A program made the position numbers and the translations under genes. The notes under the pieces were generated by a model that worked only from the letters and a program-made list of their open reading frames with translations, made no database searches and was not told the DNA's origin. This document shows positions 5,600 through 7,362 of a stretch of 7,362 bases of DNA, one piece after another. This DNA comes from Pseudomonadota bacterium (GTDB lineage Bacteria > Pseudomonadota > Gammaproteobacteria > Pseudomonadales > Halieaceae): positions 1 to 7,362 of the forward strand of contig JAUVBI010000159.1 in assembly GCA_030591305.1 (NCBI GenBank), written 5' to 3'. Every line of letters begins with the position of its first letter. The stretch's first letter is position 1.

Positions 5600-6607
5600 A
5601 TGCCCAGAGAATATACAACGTCGGCCATATCCACTGAGGTCATGTGGAATCTACTGCAGCAGCGGGGCATTTCCGAGGCCGGGATAGCAGAAAAAACCGG
5701 TATCGATCCCACCGTGTTGCACTCTCCCAACAAGCGCATTCCCCTGGGTCAATATTTGCGTTTGTGGGAGCTGGCCATTAGCGCAATCGGAGACCCCGCC
5801 CTGGGGCTGCACTTGTACAGATACTACGATCCCGGGCAATCCCATTTTGTATCCAGCATTGTTTATAGTAGCCCCACTCTGCTGGATGGCTTGCAGCAGT
5901 GGATCCGCTATGCCTCTTTAGTATGTGATGCCGACAAGTTCGAACTACAGGAGCGTGGCGATTTCTTCACACTTGTGTACACCAATATTAGCCCTGCTCA
6001 CAAAAACCCGTGGTTACCCGAGCTATATTTCTCACTGATGTCCGGCCTGCTTCTAGAACGCATTCATGGTGAACATGTCATTGAAGAAATCTGGATGGCT
6101 CATCCCGCACCTGACTATGTCGACGAATACCAGGTAGCGTTCAATACAAAAGTGCTTTTTGACCAGAGCGAATACCATGTGCGCTTGAAAAGAGAGAGCC
6201 TGGATGCCGGGATGAAAACCCATGATCCATATCACCACTCAATCCTGAAGAAATATGCCGATGACTCGATGCATTCCCATGGACAGCCCGCAGCGTTCAG
6301 CGAAAAAACCAGACTGTCAATAATAGAGCATTTGCCCAGAAACCGGGCTAACATACAGACCATTGCAGACGCCTTTCATATGGACAGACGCACCCTGCTG
6401 CGCAGACTCAAGTCAGAGGGCACAACCTTCAAGGATTTACTGGAAGATACGCGCAAGAACCTGGCGCATGACTATCTCATCCAGGGGCTCTCTATAACCC
6501 AGATTTCCTTTCTGCTCGGCTTTACGGCCACCAGCAGTTTCCAGGTTGCGTTCAAGCGCTGGTACGAGCAAAGCCCGGGCGATTACCGCCGCGATCAAAT
6601 GGCCTGA
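5600..6607 (+). CDS. AraC-family transcriptional regulator (OruR/ArgR-like, Arabinose_bd + HTH_18)
   Basis: The 335-residue cytoplasmic DNA-binding protein has an N-terminal effector domain of the PF12625 type over about 15-200 (e.g. RIPLGQYLRLWELA at 46-59, IGDPALGLHL at 63-72). The two C-terminal AraC helix-turn-helices are at about 251-272 (TIADAFHMDRRTLLRRLK) and 298-322 (ITQISFLLGFTATSSFQVAF). It ends with the family signature FKRWYEQSPGDYRR. GAGGA (5592-5596) lies 3 nt before the ATG, rather close. The next in-frame ATG at 5642 would clip the effector domain, so the first ATG is preferred. It is divergent from the five-gene run, so it probably controls that operon and perhaps itself. 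The ligand is unknown; relatives respond to amino acids, lipids or other small metabolites. The GC content matches the surrounding non-operon-tail DNA. Confidence 0.93.
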   Translation: MPREYTTSAISTEVMWNLLQQRGISEAGIAEKTGIDPTVLHSPNKRIPLGQYLRLWELAISAIGDPALGLHLYRYYDPGQSHFVSSIVYSSPTLLDGLQQWIRYASLVCDADKFELQERGDFFTLVYTNISPAHKNPWLPELYFSLMSGLLLERIHGEHVIEEIWMAHPAPDYVDEYQVAFNTKVLFDQSEYHVRLKRESLDAGMKTHDPYHHSILKKYADDSMHSHGQPAAFSEKTRLSIIEHLPRNRANIQTIADAFHMDRRTLLRRLKSEGTTFKDLLEDTRKNLAHDYLIQGLSITQISFLLGFTATSSFQVAFKRWYEQSPGDYRRDQMA

Positions 6608-6660
6608 GTTGACAAAAATTACCAAAAACCGGATTACGATGAACCCCCCTGCTCTATGTA
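6608..6660. other. Short gap between convergent regulator and NhaD-type genes
   Basis: The 53-bp gap starts with an A-rich stretch containing TTGACA (6609-6614) and ends with a run of six C. I see no stem-loop that would make an intrinsic terminator for either gene. Confidence 0.5.
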
Positions 6661-7362
6661 CTAGCCATTAATCAGGAAATGCACCCAAATACTGGCCGCA
6701 TAACCAAGCGCTATCGCCGGCGTCCATTTCAGGTGACCAAAAAAGGTGTACTGACCTCGCGCCTGGCCCATCAGCGCCACACCGGCGGCGGAGCCGATGG
6801 ATAACAAGCTGCCGCCAACACCTGCCGTCAGGGTCACCAACAGCCACTGCAGCTCATCCATTTCAGGGTTCATGGTCAGCACCGCGAACATCACCGGGAT
6901 ATTATCGACAATCGCCGACATGACTCCCACCAGCACATTGGCGGTAGTCGCACCCAGCTCCCCGTACATAAACTCGGAGGTCATTCCCAGGTAGCCGATA
7001 AAACCCAGGCCACCGACCGCCAGTATAACGCCGTAGAAGAAGAACAGCGTGTCCCACTCGGCCTTGGCGACTTTATCGAAAATATCAAATTCGTCTGAAA
7101 TCACGTTACCGGTGGGCATATCCGAGCTGTCTATCTCGGCTTTGCCTTTTTTGCGCAGGTAATAACCGAAGAATTTCAAATAGGCCAGGCCGGTCATCAT
7201 GCCGTATACCGGGGGCAGGTGCAGGAAGTTGTGAAAGCTGACGGCTGTGGCGATGGTGGCCAGAAACAGTACCACAATGACTATTCCACCGGGTTTCATT
7301 CTGGCCAACTCTCCCTCGTTTTTGGGAGGGCTGCCCGCAGGCAGGGCAAACTGCATGATCAG
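6661..7362 (-). CDS. nhaD: NhaD-type Na+/H+ antiporter, C-terminal part (5' end beyond window)
   Basis: The frame is open to the right edge; the Met at 7356 is internal, since codons upstream of it (7357-7362) continue without a stop and complete NhaD proteins are about 400-480 aa. The visible 233 residues match the NhaD C-terminal half. Counting from the Met at 7356, landmarks are the segment EWDTLFFFYGVILAVGG (100-116), the core motif SAIVDNIPVMFAVLTMNP (147-164) with Asp151-Asn152, and the segment GGSLLSIGSAAGVALMG (181-197). The C-terminus has GHLKWTPAIALGYAASIWVH (207-226). The protein exports Na+ (or Li+) in exchange for H+ across the inner membrane and is typical of halotolerant and marine gammaproteobacteria. 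It ends with TAG at 6661-6663, 53 bp from the convergent regulator, and is a separate transcription unit. Confidence 0.93.
   Translation of the reverse strand: MIMQFALPAGSPPKNEGELARMKPGGIVIVVLFLATIATAVSFHNFLHLPPVYGMMTGLAYLKFFGYYLRKKGKAEIDSSDMPTGNVISDEFDIFDKVAKAEWDTLFFFYGVILAVGGLGFIGYLGMTSEFMYGELGATTANVLVGVMSAIVDNIPVMFAVLTMNPEMDELQWLLVTLTAGVGGSLLSIGSAAGVALMGQARGQYTFFGHLKWTPAIALGYAASIWVHFLING

Noticed and set aside
6609..6631. TTGACA followed 17 nt later by GATTAC, resembling a promoter after the regulator gene
   Set aside because: The -10 match is poor (three of six), and the transcript would run antisense into the NhaD-type gene with no downstream gene in view.
6661..7356. Treating the NhaD-type gene as complete with a start at 7356
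   Set aside because: The frame continues open to the window edge and the visible part corresponds only to the C-terminal half of the family, so it is a partial gene.

Overview
This looks like chromosomal DNA of a gammaproteobacterium, probably a marine or salt-exposed one. The evidence is two kinds of Na+/H+ antiporter (a CPA1/NhaP-type and an NhaD-type), a gene pair resembling the enteric yiaW-yiaV pair, and an AraC/OruR-type regulator. No rRNA, tRNA, CRISPR array, insertion sequence or phage gene was recognised.

Layout. Bases 2-166 (+) are the 3' end of an unidentified gene entering from the left. It converges on a run of five genes on the minus strand (5343 down to 250). In transcription order these are a DUF3302/YiaW-like small membrane protein, a YiaV/YibH-like HlyD-family membrane fusion protein with a short hairpin, a CPA1 cation/H+ antiporter, a CoA-disulfide/persulfide reductase fused to rhodanese, and a divergent BASS-family transporter. 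The junctions are a 1-nt overlap and gaps of 14, 24 and 35 nt, so one operon is the simplest reading. A 256-bp regulatory region separates it from a divergent AraC-family regulator (5600-6607, +). The regulator converges on the 3' part of an NhaD-type antiporter, which runs off the right edge (6661-7362, -).

How the genes may work together (inference). The divergent regulator is the natural candidate to control the five-gene run. The first three genes are envelope and ion-transport functions. The last two are a low-molecular-weight disulfide/persulfide reductase and a transporter that appears to lack the usual BASS sodium-binding residues. Base composition drops sharply at about 2840, between the antiporter and the reductase. 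The reductase-transporter pair therefore seems to have a different history and may have been appended to an existing yiaW-yiaV-antiporter operon.

Nothing here proves a new system. The least ordinary points are the five-gene combination, the substituted Na+ sites in the BASS protein, the Cys-Cys active site of the reductase, and the shortened hairpin of the fusion protein.
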